Shown here: positions 18,701-25,917 of the stretch, one piece after another | Position numbering within the stretch: position 1 is the first letter of the stretch | Layout: every line of letters starts with the position of its first letter | NCBI GenBank assembly: GCA_013203755.1 | Contig: JABMPI010000568.1 | Location: 1-30,858, forward strand | Length of the DNA: 30,858 nucleotides | Origin: Bacteroidota bacterium | GTDB lineage: Bacteria > Bacteroidota > Bacteroidia > Bacteroidales > Prolixibacteraceae | Direction of reading: 5' to 3' | Notes under the pieces: generated by a model | Databases searched by the model: none | Seen by the model: the letters and a program-made list of their open reading frames with translations, nothing else | What the model was told of the DNA's origin: nothing | Made by a program: the position numbers and the translations under genes

Positions 18701-19475
18701 CGACATTGACCCGTGGGGAAGTCAGCAGTTTAAGCAAAGAAATTATACCTCTGGTTTTGGTCGTAGCATCGACAATCAACTGCGTACTCTGGGAATGCGG
18801 AATTTGATTTCACAAACGAATGAAATCGATATCAATAGAAAATCGGATTCAAAGGTTATTATTCGAATAAAAGCATATTCAAATTCATCGTTGCCTGCAA
18901 ATTCCCGGATGACAAAAAATTCAAATTCTTCAGCTTTTGAAAGAAACGAAACATGGACGATTTCTGCGGACGGAACCATTGGATTAGAACAGGAAATTAT
19001 TCCGCATGGACCGATGCCGGACATGCTCCAAAAAATAGGATTACAATTTCTGTTACCAAAGGCATTTAGCAATGTAGAATGGTATGGGCGTGGCCCGTTT
19101 GAAACTTACCCCGACCGCAAAACCGGAGCTAAAATTGGACTTTATCTATCGAATGCCGATGACATGTTTGTACCCTATATTATTCCACAAGAATATGGAA
19201 ATCGTACTGATGTTGACTGGTTAAAAGTTCAAAACAAAGACGGGAAAGGACTTCTGATTAAAGGCGATGAATTACTTAATTTTAGTTTGCATAAATATTC
19301 TACCGATAATCTTTCGTGGGCCATGTATTCCTACCAATTAAAGGAATCGGAAAATACCATTTTGAATGTAGATTATGAAGTTTCGGGGGTTGGTGGAACT
19401 GCAATTCGCCAGTTACAGAAATATCGGGTTCGCCCTGGAGTTAAAAGTTACAAGTTAACGATTAAACCATTTTAA
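15702..19475 (+). CDS. Secreted GH2 beta-galactosidase-like enzyme with inserted LamG-like domain
   Basis: A 1257-residue glycosidase with a signal peptide (residues 1-20, LIGVA-Q). Domains in order: GH2 sugar-binding domain (about 50-220, with VPSNWQMEGFG), Ig-like domain (about 225-335), TIM barrel (about 340-600), a LamG/concanavalin-like insert (about 603-795), a second Ig-like domain (about 835-935) and a LacZ small-chain domain (about 955-1257, with VWRAPIANDI and WYGRGPFETYPDR). Catalytic residues are visible: acid/base Glu477 in WSAGNES and nucleophile Glu547 in MDEYLAATGN. The barrel ends with GGAIWDWISPGI; after the insert the LacZ-type tail resumes (GLGGRTYGIVWPDREIQPEIYQ). LacZ proteins are usually about 1020-1080 residues, so the insert explains the extra length. 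The fold suggests beta-galactoside hydrolysis, though other GH2 specificities cannot be excluded. Confidence 0.94.
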   Translation: MNRFITLLFISTFLNLIGVAQEVEFNSNDWENPAVFEKGQNLPHAFHVPFSSKKEAIKNDISKCDNFQSLNGRWKFNWVETPEQVPADFWLPDFDVQEWDEIKVPSNWQMEGFGHPKFRNIALTFESDPPNIPDYYNPAGCYKRKFTVPESWENKEIMLRFEGIKSASYIWVNGKRVGYNQGGFEPAEFNVTPFSEKGENDLSVEVIRFSDGSYLENQDMWRLSGIFRDVKLYAQPKTYIHDFYVVTDLDKNYKNATLTVQTDIQNTKNDTAICLLEIDVLDEERRSILKDGIQSINFEVDSNSIKKVTISTLVVDPPKWSAEFPNLYTILFQLKDEDGKTIEAFTKKIGFREVEYNNKILTVNGVPVKLNGVNSHMHDPEHGQTVPLETLEKDLLIMKQFNINCVRTCHYPPTPEYIELANELGMYIFDEVGDEAHSNTQLSANPAWTEMYKDRSRKLVYRDRNNPSVIVWSAGNESGSGFNINKVIKTGKAIDPSRPAWMYGGNKFYIPFEDLVGPRYWIPLDYKNLSEGKVLSENDLRASFMDEYLAATGNGLGGMDEYWELIWKHPRLTGGAIWDWISPGIKTPRWTVPDLSPKKNDGQIMGRPKLAEGKNGWGLRFSGHDDWVEFYRDPSLDIIGKELSIGFWVKPFEIPQANTFITKGKFQYGIRMSNPETLEFYIHSEKRISAQTKVEPNFYENWHHIAGIYNGKELQLFMDDKLVAKTRFDDNISSTPFPLCIGREAESQDQGEYSGRMSKMVIDDVKVFDKAVSVSTLKSNTNDAVLDLDFETDKKEGDFYAVGLGGRTYGIVWPDREIQPEIYQIKKSGQPIKIEAIDIENGVVKITNRHHFKNLNELNGIWELSVNGDTIQRGFFDINLPAQQSVSDTIPFRMPRIEEKSECILKISFELKDDTKWAKFGHQIAWEQFIVPTPIYFEEKPEDTGKVTTTEKAEEIVISGVNFKYVINKETGEFSSIEFDGTEYLEGGPIFNVWRAPIANDIDPWGSQQFKQRNYTSGFGRSIDNQLRTLGMRNLISQTNEIDINRKSDSKVIIRIKAYSNSSLPANSRMTKNSNSSAFERNETWTISADGTIGLEQEIIPHGPMPDMLQKIGLQFLLPKAFSNVEWYGRGPFETYPDRKTGAKIGLYLSNADDMFVPYIIPQEYGNRTDVDWLKVQNKDGKGLLIKGDELLNFSLHKYSTDNLSWAMYSYQLKESENTILNVDYEVSGVGGTAIRQLQKYRVRPGVKSYKLTIKPF

Positions 19476-19525
19476 ACTAAGATGAGATTCCTTTTAAAAT
19501 AATATTTTTAACATTGCGCCTTTAT

Positions 19526-19533
19526 TAAATTTG
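19526..19533 (+). promoter_or_regulatory. Possible -7 box and leader of queE-queD
   Basis: TAAATTTG matches the Bacteroidota -7 consensus, giving a start near 19540 and a leader of about 134 nt before queE. The leader includes the hairpin TGCAGG-aaata-CCTGCA (19582-19598). It does not fit the known preQ1 riboswitch consensus that I can recall, so no riboswitch is claimed. Confidence 0.35.
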
Positions 19534-19673
19534 ATTCAAAACCTTTACGGCAATAATACCGTTAAATCGAACTCTTGCCTTTGCAGGAAATACCTGCATG
19601 CAAATTTCGAAAGAAAGGATTCATTGGATTAATAAAACAGAGGTATGATTAATTGTGTTAACATTGGTGTATA

Positions 19674-20375
19674 ATGGAATATTTATTTCCCGTATCCGAA
19701 ATATTCGAATCGATTCAAGGGGAAGGAAATCGGGCAGGGATGAGGTCCCTGTTTATCCGTTTCCAATTCTGCAACCTTACTTGTAGCTGGTGCGACACAA
19801 AGTATACCTGGTTTAAAGATACTGGTTATTTCAAGTGGTACTCGGTAAGCGAACTTAAAGATATAATTCGCCAAAAAGGCTTTAAAGAAGTAATTTTTAC
19901 CGGGGGAGAACCAGCACTTTTTAGCCTCGACAAACTTGTACAAACCGGTTTTAATTACCATGTAGAAACCAATGGTACGGCTATTCCTACCTTGCCTCTA
20001 GAAATACAATTATCCGACGGGACATTAATAAAAAGGGAGGCAATGAATAAAAATACTATTGAAAAGTTTAACTGGGTAGTTTCACCGAAACTGAGTAACT
20101 CACGGCAAAAAATTGATGTCGATTCTCTAAACTATTGGGCAGCACAGGATTTTTGCATCTTTAAATATATCTGCAATAACGATGATGACCTTGCTGAGGT
20201 TGAAAAAATAGTAAATGATTTTAAAATTGATAAAAATAAAATTTATATAGGGCTGGAAGGTGTTACTCTGAAGTCGCAATTAAAACCAGAGATGGTGGAT
20301 AAAATAGTCGCAAAGGGGTTTAACTTTTCGCCCAGAATACATGTATTATTATGGGGAGCAACAAGGAGAAAATAA
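19674..20375 (+). CDS. queE: 7-carboxy-7-deazaguanine synthase (QueE)
   Basis: A 233-residue radical SAM enzyme that rearranges 6-carboxytetrahydropterin to 7-carboxy-7-deazaguanine in queuosine (preQ0) synthesis, in the cytoplasm. The N-terminus has the substrate-loop signature IFESIQGEGNRAG and the radical SAM cluster motif Cys33-x3-Cys37-x2-Cys40 (CNLTCSWC), followed by FTGGEPAL, the SAM-binding GGEP motif, and HVETNGT. The C-terminus FSPRIHVLLWG is typical of the family. The stretch at 108-150 is slightly longer than in the shortest QueE forms. Its end overlaps queD by 25 bases, so the two are translationally coupled and give successive enzymes of one pathway. Confidence 0.95.
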   Translation: MEYLFPVSEIFESIQGEGNRAGMRSLFIRFQFCNLTCSWCDTKYTWFKDTGYFKWYSVSELKDIIRQKGFKEVIFTGGEPALFSLDKLVQTGFNYHVETNGTAIPTLPLEIQLSDGTLIKREAMNKNTIEKFNWVVSPKLSNSRQKIDVDSLNYWAAQDFCIFKYICNNDDDLAEVEKIVNDFKIDKNKIYIGLEGVTLKSQLKPEMVDKIVAKGFNFSPRIHVLLWGATRRK

Positions 20376-20794
20376 GGTTTGAGCTGAACAAAGAGTTTCG
20401 TTTCGAAGCTGCACATCGATTGTATAAAAACTATTCAGGGAAGTGCAGTAATAACCATGGGCATTCGTGGCATGTGATAGTAAATATTGAGGGAATGGAA
20501 CTTGATGAAAGTGATATCCTCATCGATTTCAATGATTTGAAACCTTTAAAAAAGTGGATCAATGAATTTTTGGATCATACCACTATATTATGGGAAAATG
20601 ATCCGATGGTGGAGTATATCAAAGAGAGTAATCAAAGACTATTTATCACAAAAAAGAGCCCATCATCAGAGCATCTTGCCGAAGTAATTCTTGCGAAAGC
20701 AATGGAACTTTTTAATAACGACAGAATAAAGGTAAAATACATTGAAGTAAAAGAATCGTGCACTTCTGGTGCTAAGGTTTACCCAATAAGTTAA
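20351..20794 (+). CDS. queD: 6-carboxytetrahydropterin synthase (QueD)
   Basis: A 147-residue member of the PTPS/QueD family, converting 7,8-dihydroneopterin triphosphate to 6-carboxytetrahydropterin, the substrate of QueE. Zinc ligands are visible as His22 (FEAAHRL), His36 and His38 (NNHGHSW), with the catalytic Cys32 just before. Asp75-His76 (LDHTTIL) and Glu135 (VKESCTSGAKV) complete the usual active site. The start overlaps queE by 25 bases in another frame, and its first residues (MGSNKEK) are poorly conserved, so an internal start is conceivable but there is no better ATG before the conserved FRFEAAH. No queC or queF is in the window. Confidence 0.95.
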   Translation: MGSNKEKIRFELNKEFRFEAAHRLYKNYSGKCSNNHGHSWHVIVNIEGMELDESDILIDFNDLKPLKKWINEFLDHTTILWENDPMVEYIKESNQRLFITKKSPSSEHLAEVILAKAMELFNNDRIKVKYIEVKESCTSGAKVYPIS

Positions 20795-20864
20795 CCTTTC
20801 TTCTACCTGCAATTGAACGGGCATTTAGCCTCTTTCGAATATCTCGGGTAATTTTTTTTGTAAT

Positions 20865-20921
20865 CTGGTTGAAAGAAAATCACCGCGTTATGTATTTGAC
20901 CTGTGATTTTCCTTCAACCAG
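20865..20921. repeat. Long imperfect hairpin between convergent genes
   Basis: A 19-base arm (20865-20883) is repeated in inverted orientation at 20903-20921 with one mismatch, around a 19-base spacer. It lies between queD (plus) and the sulfatase gene (minus), which converge. Neither strand has a T tract right after the hairpin, so it is not a standard intrinsic terminator, although it could still block read-through. Just beyond it is a CTTCGACAGCTCAAGT-like sequence reminiscent of interspersed repeats in Bacteroidota. No second copy is in the window. Confidence 0.5.
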
Positions 20922-20970
20922 CTTCGATGCTTCGACAGCTCAAGTCTGAATGCCGAAATGTTACAATAAG

Positions 20971-22428
20971 TTACTTCTTCCCAATTTCTCTCGTACCTAC
21001 ACCTTTTTCAATTCCTATATTCAAATCACCCAATTCAGTACGGGCCGCCTCAACAACCTGCATTAATTCTTCTGCTTTTCCCTGATTCGATTCAATTACA
21101 TTGTATTGTTCGCCGGGGTCGCGCATCATGTTATACAGTTCTGGAGTTTCAACGGTCATTTTAATTCGTTTTCCGCCATGTCCATCTTTGCCGGGAGTGG
21201 TGTTGTAAGATTGCCAGGTGTGAGGCAAAACCAATTTCCAGTTTCCTTTTCTCACGCCATTCAAATTATTTTTTCCATAATAAAACAAAATATTGTCGCG
21301 TGGTTCTGCATTTACATCTCCCTTCCAAAGTTCCGTAATATCAGTGCCATCAATTTTTAATTTTGGTAAATTAGCTCCTGCCAATTCCGCAAAACTTGGT
21401 AACAAATCTATTGCACAACCTAGTTTGTTACAAATCATTCCGGCGGGTGTTCCTGCTGGCCATTTAATAATAAATGGCACACGCTGCCCACCTTCCCAAC
21501 TTGTAGTTTTTCCTTCGCGCAAACCACCGGCAGAACCGGCATGTTCTCCAAAATTTAACCACGGTCCATTATCCGTAGTAAAAATAAATACCGTGTTTTC
21601 CGATACTCCGTTTGCCTTTAACGCTTTTTCAATTTCACCAACCGACCAGTCAATTTCCATCATTACATCACCGTAAAATCCTTGTTCGCTTTTTCCACGA
21701 AACTTATCTGAAACTCCCAAAGGAATGTGGCCCATGGAGTGAGGGACATATAGAAAAAATGGCTTGTCGGCATTTCTGTTAATAAAATCAACTGCCTTTT
21801 CTGTGTATAGAGTGGTGAGCTTATCTTGTCCTTCAAGCGTTGTAATTAATTCAGTTGTTTCGTTTCCTTCAATTAATGGGAGGTCAGGATAGTTGTCCCA
21901 TCTTTCGCCTTCACGTCGTTTTCCATCAACTCCAATTGGCCACATGTCGTTGGAATACGGAAGACCGACATATTCATCGAAACCATGTTGCAGTGGTAAA
22001 AATTCTTTATGGTGTCCCAAATGCCATTTGCCAAAAATTCCGGTTGCGTAGCCTTTTTCTTTTAACATTTCTGCAATGGTTGTTTCATTCGAATTCAAAC
22101 CTACTTCGTTATGTGGGAAAAGTGCGCCCGAAATACCAATTCGGTTTGGATAACATCCGGTTAACAAACCGGCGCGCGATGCACTGCAAACCGGTTGAGC
22201 CGAATAGAAATTTGTAAATCGCATTCCTTCGCTTGCCATTTTATCGAGATTAGGTGTTGTGTAACCCGTGGCCCCGTAACAACCCACATCGCCATAACCC
22301 ATGTCGTCGATAAAAACTACTACAAAATTTGGGGACTTATTTACTTTTGTTTTGTTATCTGCTTTTGCTGTACAGAAAACAACTGACAATAAAAATACTG
22401 TACTAAAAATACGAATTAATGATTTCAT
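20971..22428 (-). CDS. Secreted sulfatase (arylsulfatase A/GALNS-like)
   Basis: A 485-residue type I sulfatase. The start at 22428 is chosen over an ATG at 22455 because the latter lies inside the probable -7 box. A signal peptide (about residues 1-23) is followed by the metal-binding FIDDMGYGDVG (Asp41, Asp42), then VCSASRAGLLTG. In that stretch Cys81 in C-S-A-S-R should be oxidised to formylglycine by an anaerobic sulfatase-maturating enzyme, which is not in this window. Other family marks are FGKWHLGHH, PHSMGHIPLG, IFTTDNGPW and a C-terminal subdomain ending in ELYNMMRDPGEQYNV. It removes sulfate from a glycan or aryl ester. The nearby GH2 gene hints at a sulfated galactan or host glycan, but the specificity is not readable. 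Confidence 0.94.
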   Translation of the reverse strand: MKSLIRIFSTVFLLSVVFCTAKADNKTKVNKSPNFVVVFIDDMGYGDVGCYGATGYTTPNLDKMASEGMRFTNFYSAQPVCSASRAGLLTGCYPNRIGISGALFPHNEVGLNSNETTIAEMLKEKGYATGIFGKWHLGHHKEFLPLQHGFDEYVGLPYSNDMWPIGVDGKRREGERWDNYPDLPLIEGNETTELITTLEGQDKLTTLYTEKAVDFINRNADKPFFLYVPHSMGHIPLGVSDKFRGKSEQGFYGDVMMEIDWSVGEIEKALKANGVSENTVFIFTTDNGPWLNFGEHAGSAGGLREGKTTSWEGGQRVPFIIKWPAGTPAGMICNKLGCAIDLLPSFAELAGANLPKLKIDGTDITELWKGDVNAEPRDNILFYYGKNNLNGVRKGNWKLVLPHTWQSYNTTPGKDGHGGKRIKMTVETPELYNMMRDPGEQYNVIESNQGKAEELMQVVEAARTELGDLNIGIEKGVGTREIGKK

Positions 22429-22452
22429 GGTTATTTGGTTTATTGATTGCAG

Positions 22453-22481
22453 CAAATTTAATTATTTAAAGGAAAGCCAAA
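22453..22481 (-). promoter_or_regulatory. Promoter of the sulfatase gene
   Basis: The minus strand reads TTTG (22481-22478), 17 bases, then TAAATTTG (22460-22453), a full match to the Bacteroidota -33/-7 consensus. Transcription would begin near 22446, giving a leader of about 18 nt before the ATG at 22428. This is the best promoter match in the window and argues for the shorter start. Confidence 0.65.
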
Positions 22482-22520
22482 TCTAATGAATAAGTAAAAG
22501 AATCAAACCAACAAGTTTAA

Positions 22521-24100
22521 TTATTTCGATACCGGATTGTCAACAACGATCCTATTCTTCTTATTTGCTACTTCATTGCCTACCAGAAACGCATATTCTG
22601 AAATTCGTTTCATTTTACTGTAATCTATTTTATCCAATTCATCTGAAGATTTATGGTAGTCTTCGTGCAGCCCGGTTGTAACACCGAGCACTGGAATTCC
22701 ATTTTTATAAAAATGATAGTAATCACTTCTTGACAAAAAAGCTTCAGTTAAACTTGAATCAGAAATCAAATTTAAAGATTTACAGTATTTTTCACTAATC
22801 TCCATTAATTCAGAACTTAGTTTTCCACTAACTATGTACAATCCATTCTTTCCGATTAAACTTTTTTCTCCAGTCCCCACCGGTATAACGCCATCAGGAG
22901 CAACCCGACCGACCATATCCAAATTAATATTTACTACAGTTTTTCTAATGGAATAACAGGATTTTGGGAATAATAATCCTAGCCTACCAAACCTTTTTCT
23001 TCAGCGGTAACCCAGGTGAAAACTATACTGCGCTTGGGATTCTTTTTCAATTTTGTAAATGCTTCTGCAATTTCAAGTAAAGCTACTGTTCCAGAACCAT
23101 TATCATCAGCACCATTATACACCTCCCCATTTTCGTTTATCCCAACATGATCATAATGGGCAGTAAAAACTACACATTCATTTTTTAAAACCGGATCGCT
23201 ACCTACAACAATTCCAATTACATTATTTCCTGATATTGGATTACGAACCTTCCCAAAAGTAAAGTTTGCCTTATAATCTTTTATCTCAAATGTATTAGGT
23301 TTTTCAGTCTGATTAATTAAATACTGAAGCTCTCTCAACGTTTTTCCTTTGCTTTTCAATAAGTTGTTCGCAATCGATCGCGTAATAAAAATAATTTTCC
23401 CAGGCATTACCGGTCTTTTTTCTCCTTGAAGCATAAAACGTCCCTTTGAAAGATTATCTCTTATCCAATTAATTGTACTTCGGTCAGAATTCATTGGATC
23501 TTGAACCAACAAAATTCCTTTTGCTCCTTTTTTTAAAATATTCTCAATTTTAGCAATCTCAAGACTTCCGTCTAAAATTTCTTTCTGAGCCGTATCTTTT
23601 GCAAGCTCATAGTTCCGGGACATGATAATTACAAACTTATCTTTTACATCCAATCCGTCCAAATCATCATAATCTTTAACCGAGTCTGTCCAACCATATC
23701 CGGCAAAAACCAAACCTCCTTCCAGTATTTCATCTTCATCTGTTCCAACATATGTAAAAATTGAATCATTTATATAAACCGAATTACCTGACATATTTTT
23801 CAGTTCAATAAAAGTATTTTCAGGATCAGCTTTAATTGAAATCATCTTAAACTGTTGAAAATAATCATCGCTTCCGGGTATTAATCCCATTTTCACACAT
23901 TGTGCTTTCAGGTAATCAGCCGTAATTTCCAATCCAGGTATCGGAGTTCCAAAATCGCGTCCCTGCATATAATCAGATGCAATAAATTCGAGGTGGGCTT
24001 TTAACTCATTTTCAGTGATTGATTCAAGGGCTTTTTTTTGTGCTAACGTATTTAAGGTTAATACCGCTAAAAACAAAGTGAGCTTAAGTTTTGATAACAT
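22521..24100 (-). pseudogene. M28 family peptidase, inactivated by a stop codon and a frameshift
   Basis: The frame from 24100 encodes a signal peptide, a protease-associated region and the start of the M28 zinc-peptidase domain (TAHYDHVG, GADDNGSGT, VTAEEKGLVG). It then meets a TAG at 22979-22981 where the intact neighbour has Ser374 (GLLGS). Past the stop the same frame continues DYYSQNPVIPLEK as expected, then loses frame at a T run (22940-22944; one A too few on the coding strand), after which the correct frame resumes NINLDMVGR through to 22521 with the last catalytic segments. So one nonsense change and one single-base deletion within 42 bases break the gene. It is the promoter-distal paralog of the intact M28 gene 98 bases upstream. 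Confidence 0.88.
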
Positions 24101-24142
24101 GATTTTGGTTTTTTAAGTTTAATACATTCAAGTTACAAAAAC

Positions 24143-24150
24143 CAAAACTA
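24143..24150 (-). promoter_or_regulatory. Possible -7 box for the M28 pseudogene
   Basis: TAGTTTTG on the minus strand matches TAnnTTTG in the 98-base gap between the two M28 genes, with a start near 24137 and a leader of about 36 nt. No -33 TTTG at good spacing. It suggests that the second copy once had its own promoter. Confidence 0.35.
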
Positions 24151-24198
24151 TATACAATCAGAATATTTATAAGAATTCAACTTTTTCAGGTTGGAGTT

Positions 24199-25776
24199 TT
24201 ACTCGTCTTCAATTTTTTCAAACTCAATTTTCTCCCGGTTTGCAACTTCTAGTCCCACCAAAAAACAGAGGTCAGCCACCCGTTTCATTTTATCGAAATT
24301 AATTCTGGAAACTTCGTCTCCCACTTTGTGATAATCGGCGTGGTAACCAGTTGCATAATTTAATATTGGAACTCCATTTTTATGAAAATGATAATGGTCG
24401 CTACTTCGAAAGAAATTCGATGGCAACGAATAGTCAGGAATTAATCCCAGGGTTGTACAAGCTGAACTGTTTATCTCTTTTAATTCCGGCCAAACCTCAT
24501 TTGTAAGCGTATATAATCCATCAAAATCTTTAACCTTCTTGGGCGATTTTGCCCACACCGAATCACGCGGTTCGTACACTCGTCCATCCATATCAATATT
24601 AATACAAGCCACTGTTTTTTCCAACGGAAAAACAGGGTTGTTAGAATAGTATTGTGAACCTAACAAACCAACTTCTTCTGCCGTTACCCATAAAAAAACA
24701 ATGCTCCGTTTTGGGTTTTGATCGAGACTCATAAACGCTTCGGCAACTTCCAAAAGAGTTACTGTTCCCGATCCATTATCATCGGCACCGTTGTACACAT
24801 CTCCGCCAGCACCCACTCCCAAATGGTCGTAATGCGCCATAAAAACCATGTACTCATCCTTCAATTCCGGATCAGAACCTTCAATAATTCCAATTACATT
24901 CTTAGCTTCAACAGCTTCAACTACTTTCCCCAATTTCAGATTTATACTTTTCCCTTTTACCAAATATGAATTCGAAGTATTTTTCTTTACAATCGTTTTA
25001 AGATACTTCTCAAATTTCCCTTTTCGTCCAAAAAGTTCATCAGCAAATTGCGGATTAACAATTAACGATAAGACTTCCTCAGAATCCTCTTTGGAAGATT
25101 CCAACTCATACCGTTGGCGGTTCATATACCTTGATATTTGATTAAAAGTGTTTCCTTTTTTATCCTGTGGATTTGTAACAAAGATGATCGCTTTTGGATT
25201 TTTTTCTGAGATGCGCTTAATTTTTGATCGCTCTAATCGGCTGTTCCATTTAAAACTTTCTCCGGTTTCGAACAATTTTGGTGTGCCCTGAGCTATAACT
25301 ACAATTTTCCCCTGAACATTTATATCTTTTAAATCATCGTAACCCAATTCATCGTTAATAAAACCAAATCCGGCAATTATTACTTCTTCCTTTTCAAAAC
25401 TAACTTCTTTTGAACCTCCACTTAAACTGATTATTGAATTTGATTTATACAGTAATTTAGACTTGTTATTTTCGATTTGAATAAACCTTCCCTCGTCCGG
25501 TTTAGACCCAACTATTTTTACCTTCTGAAAAAACTCGTCGCATCCTGGTTTCAGCCCCATGCTTTTTGCTTCTGTGGCCAAATAATTAGCTGTTATTCCC
25601 AATCCATCCACTTCAGTTCCAAATCGCCTACCTTGCAAACTATCAGAGGCAATAAAAGTTAAATGACGTTTTAAATCATTTACATCAATAGTAGAAAGTG
25701 CCCTTTTCTGGGCTGATCCAGCAATGTTAATGGTAAATAAAATAAGAATAGAAAGCGTAAATTTTCGACGCAACAT
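24199..25776 (-). CDS. Secreted M28 family zinc metallopeptidase
   Basis: A 525-residue aminopeptidase-type enzyme with a signal peptide (about 1-23, NIAGSAQ). An N-terminal region (about 28-80) is followed by a protease-associated insert (about 110-290), then the catalytic domain. Zinc and catalytic residues are visible: His315-x-Asp317 (AHYDHLG), Asp332/Asp333 (GADDNGSG), Glu367-Glu368 (TAEEVG), Asp395 (NIDMDG) and a final His in YHADYHKVGDE. These are the complete set for two zinc ions, so the enzyme should be active in the periplasm or outside, trimming peptides from their N-terminus. The downstream paralog (22521-24100) is broken, leaving this as the working copy of a tandem duplication. 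The C-terminus (EKIEFEKIEDE) is charged, with no sorting domain. Confidence 0.94.
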   Translation of the reverse strand: MLRRKFTLSILILFTINIAGSAQKRALSTIDVNDLKRHLTFIASDSLQGRRFGTEVDGLGITANYLATEAKSMGLKPGCDEFFQKVKIVGSKPDEGRFIQIENNKSKLLYKSNSIISLSGGSKEVSFEKEEVIIAGFGFINDELGYDDLKDINVQGKIVVIAQGTPKLFETGESFKWNSRLERSKIKRISEKNPKAIIFVTNPQDKKGNTFNQISRYMNRQRYELESSKEDSEEVLSLIVNPQFADELFGRKGKFEKYLKTIVKKNTSNSYLVKGKSINLKLGKVVEAVEAKNVIGIIEGSDPELKDEYMVFMAHYDHLGVGAGGDVYNGADDNGSGTVTLLEVAEAFMSLDQNPKRSIVFLWVTAEEVGLLGSQYYSNNPVFPLEKTVACINIDMDGRVYEPRDSVWAKSPKKVKDFDGLYTLTNEVWPELKEINSSACTTLGLIPDYSLPSNFFRSSDHYHFHKNGVPILNYATGYHADYHKVGDEVSRINFDKMKRVADLCFLVGLEVANREKIEFEKIEDE

Positions 25777-25917
25777 GTTATAAAAATAAAATTAATAACG
25801 ATATTTATAATTCTGAATTGTTAAAATTAGCAATTAGGCCCAAAAGTGCAAGAGAATTAGTGGTATCACAAAAATAATTTGCTTCAATTTATTTAAGACG
25901 TAACTAACATACTCAAT

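Noticed and set aside
19540..19673. preQ1 riboswitch before queE
   Set aside because: The hairpin loop and tail do not match the preQ1-I or preQ1-II patterns that I know; no A-rich tail complementary to the loop is seen.
20971..22455. Longer start for the sulfatase at 22455
   Set aside because: That ATG lies inside the TAAATTTG box of a well-matched promoter and adds residues before a normal signal peptide.
22521..24100. Two separate genes (short M28-like protein plus truncated M28 protein)
   Set aside because: The sequence between them still encodes the expected M28 residues in two frames, so they are parts of one broken gene.
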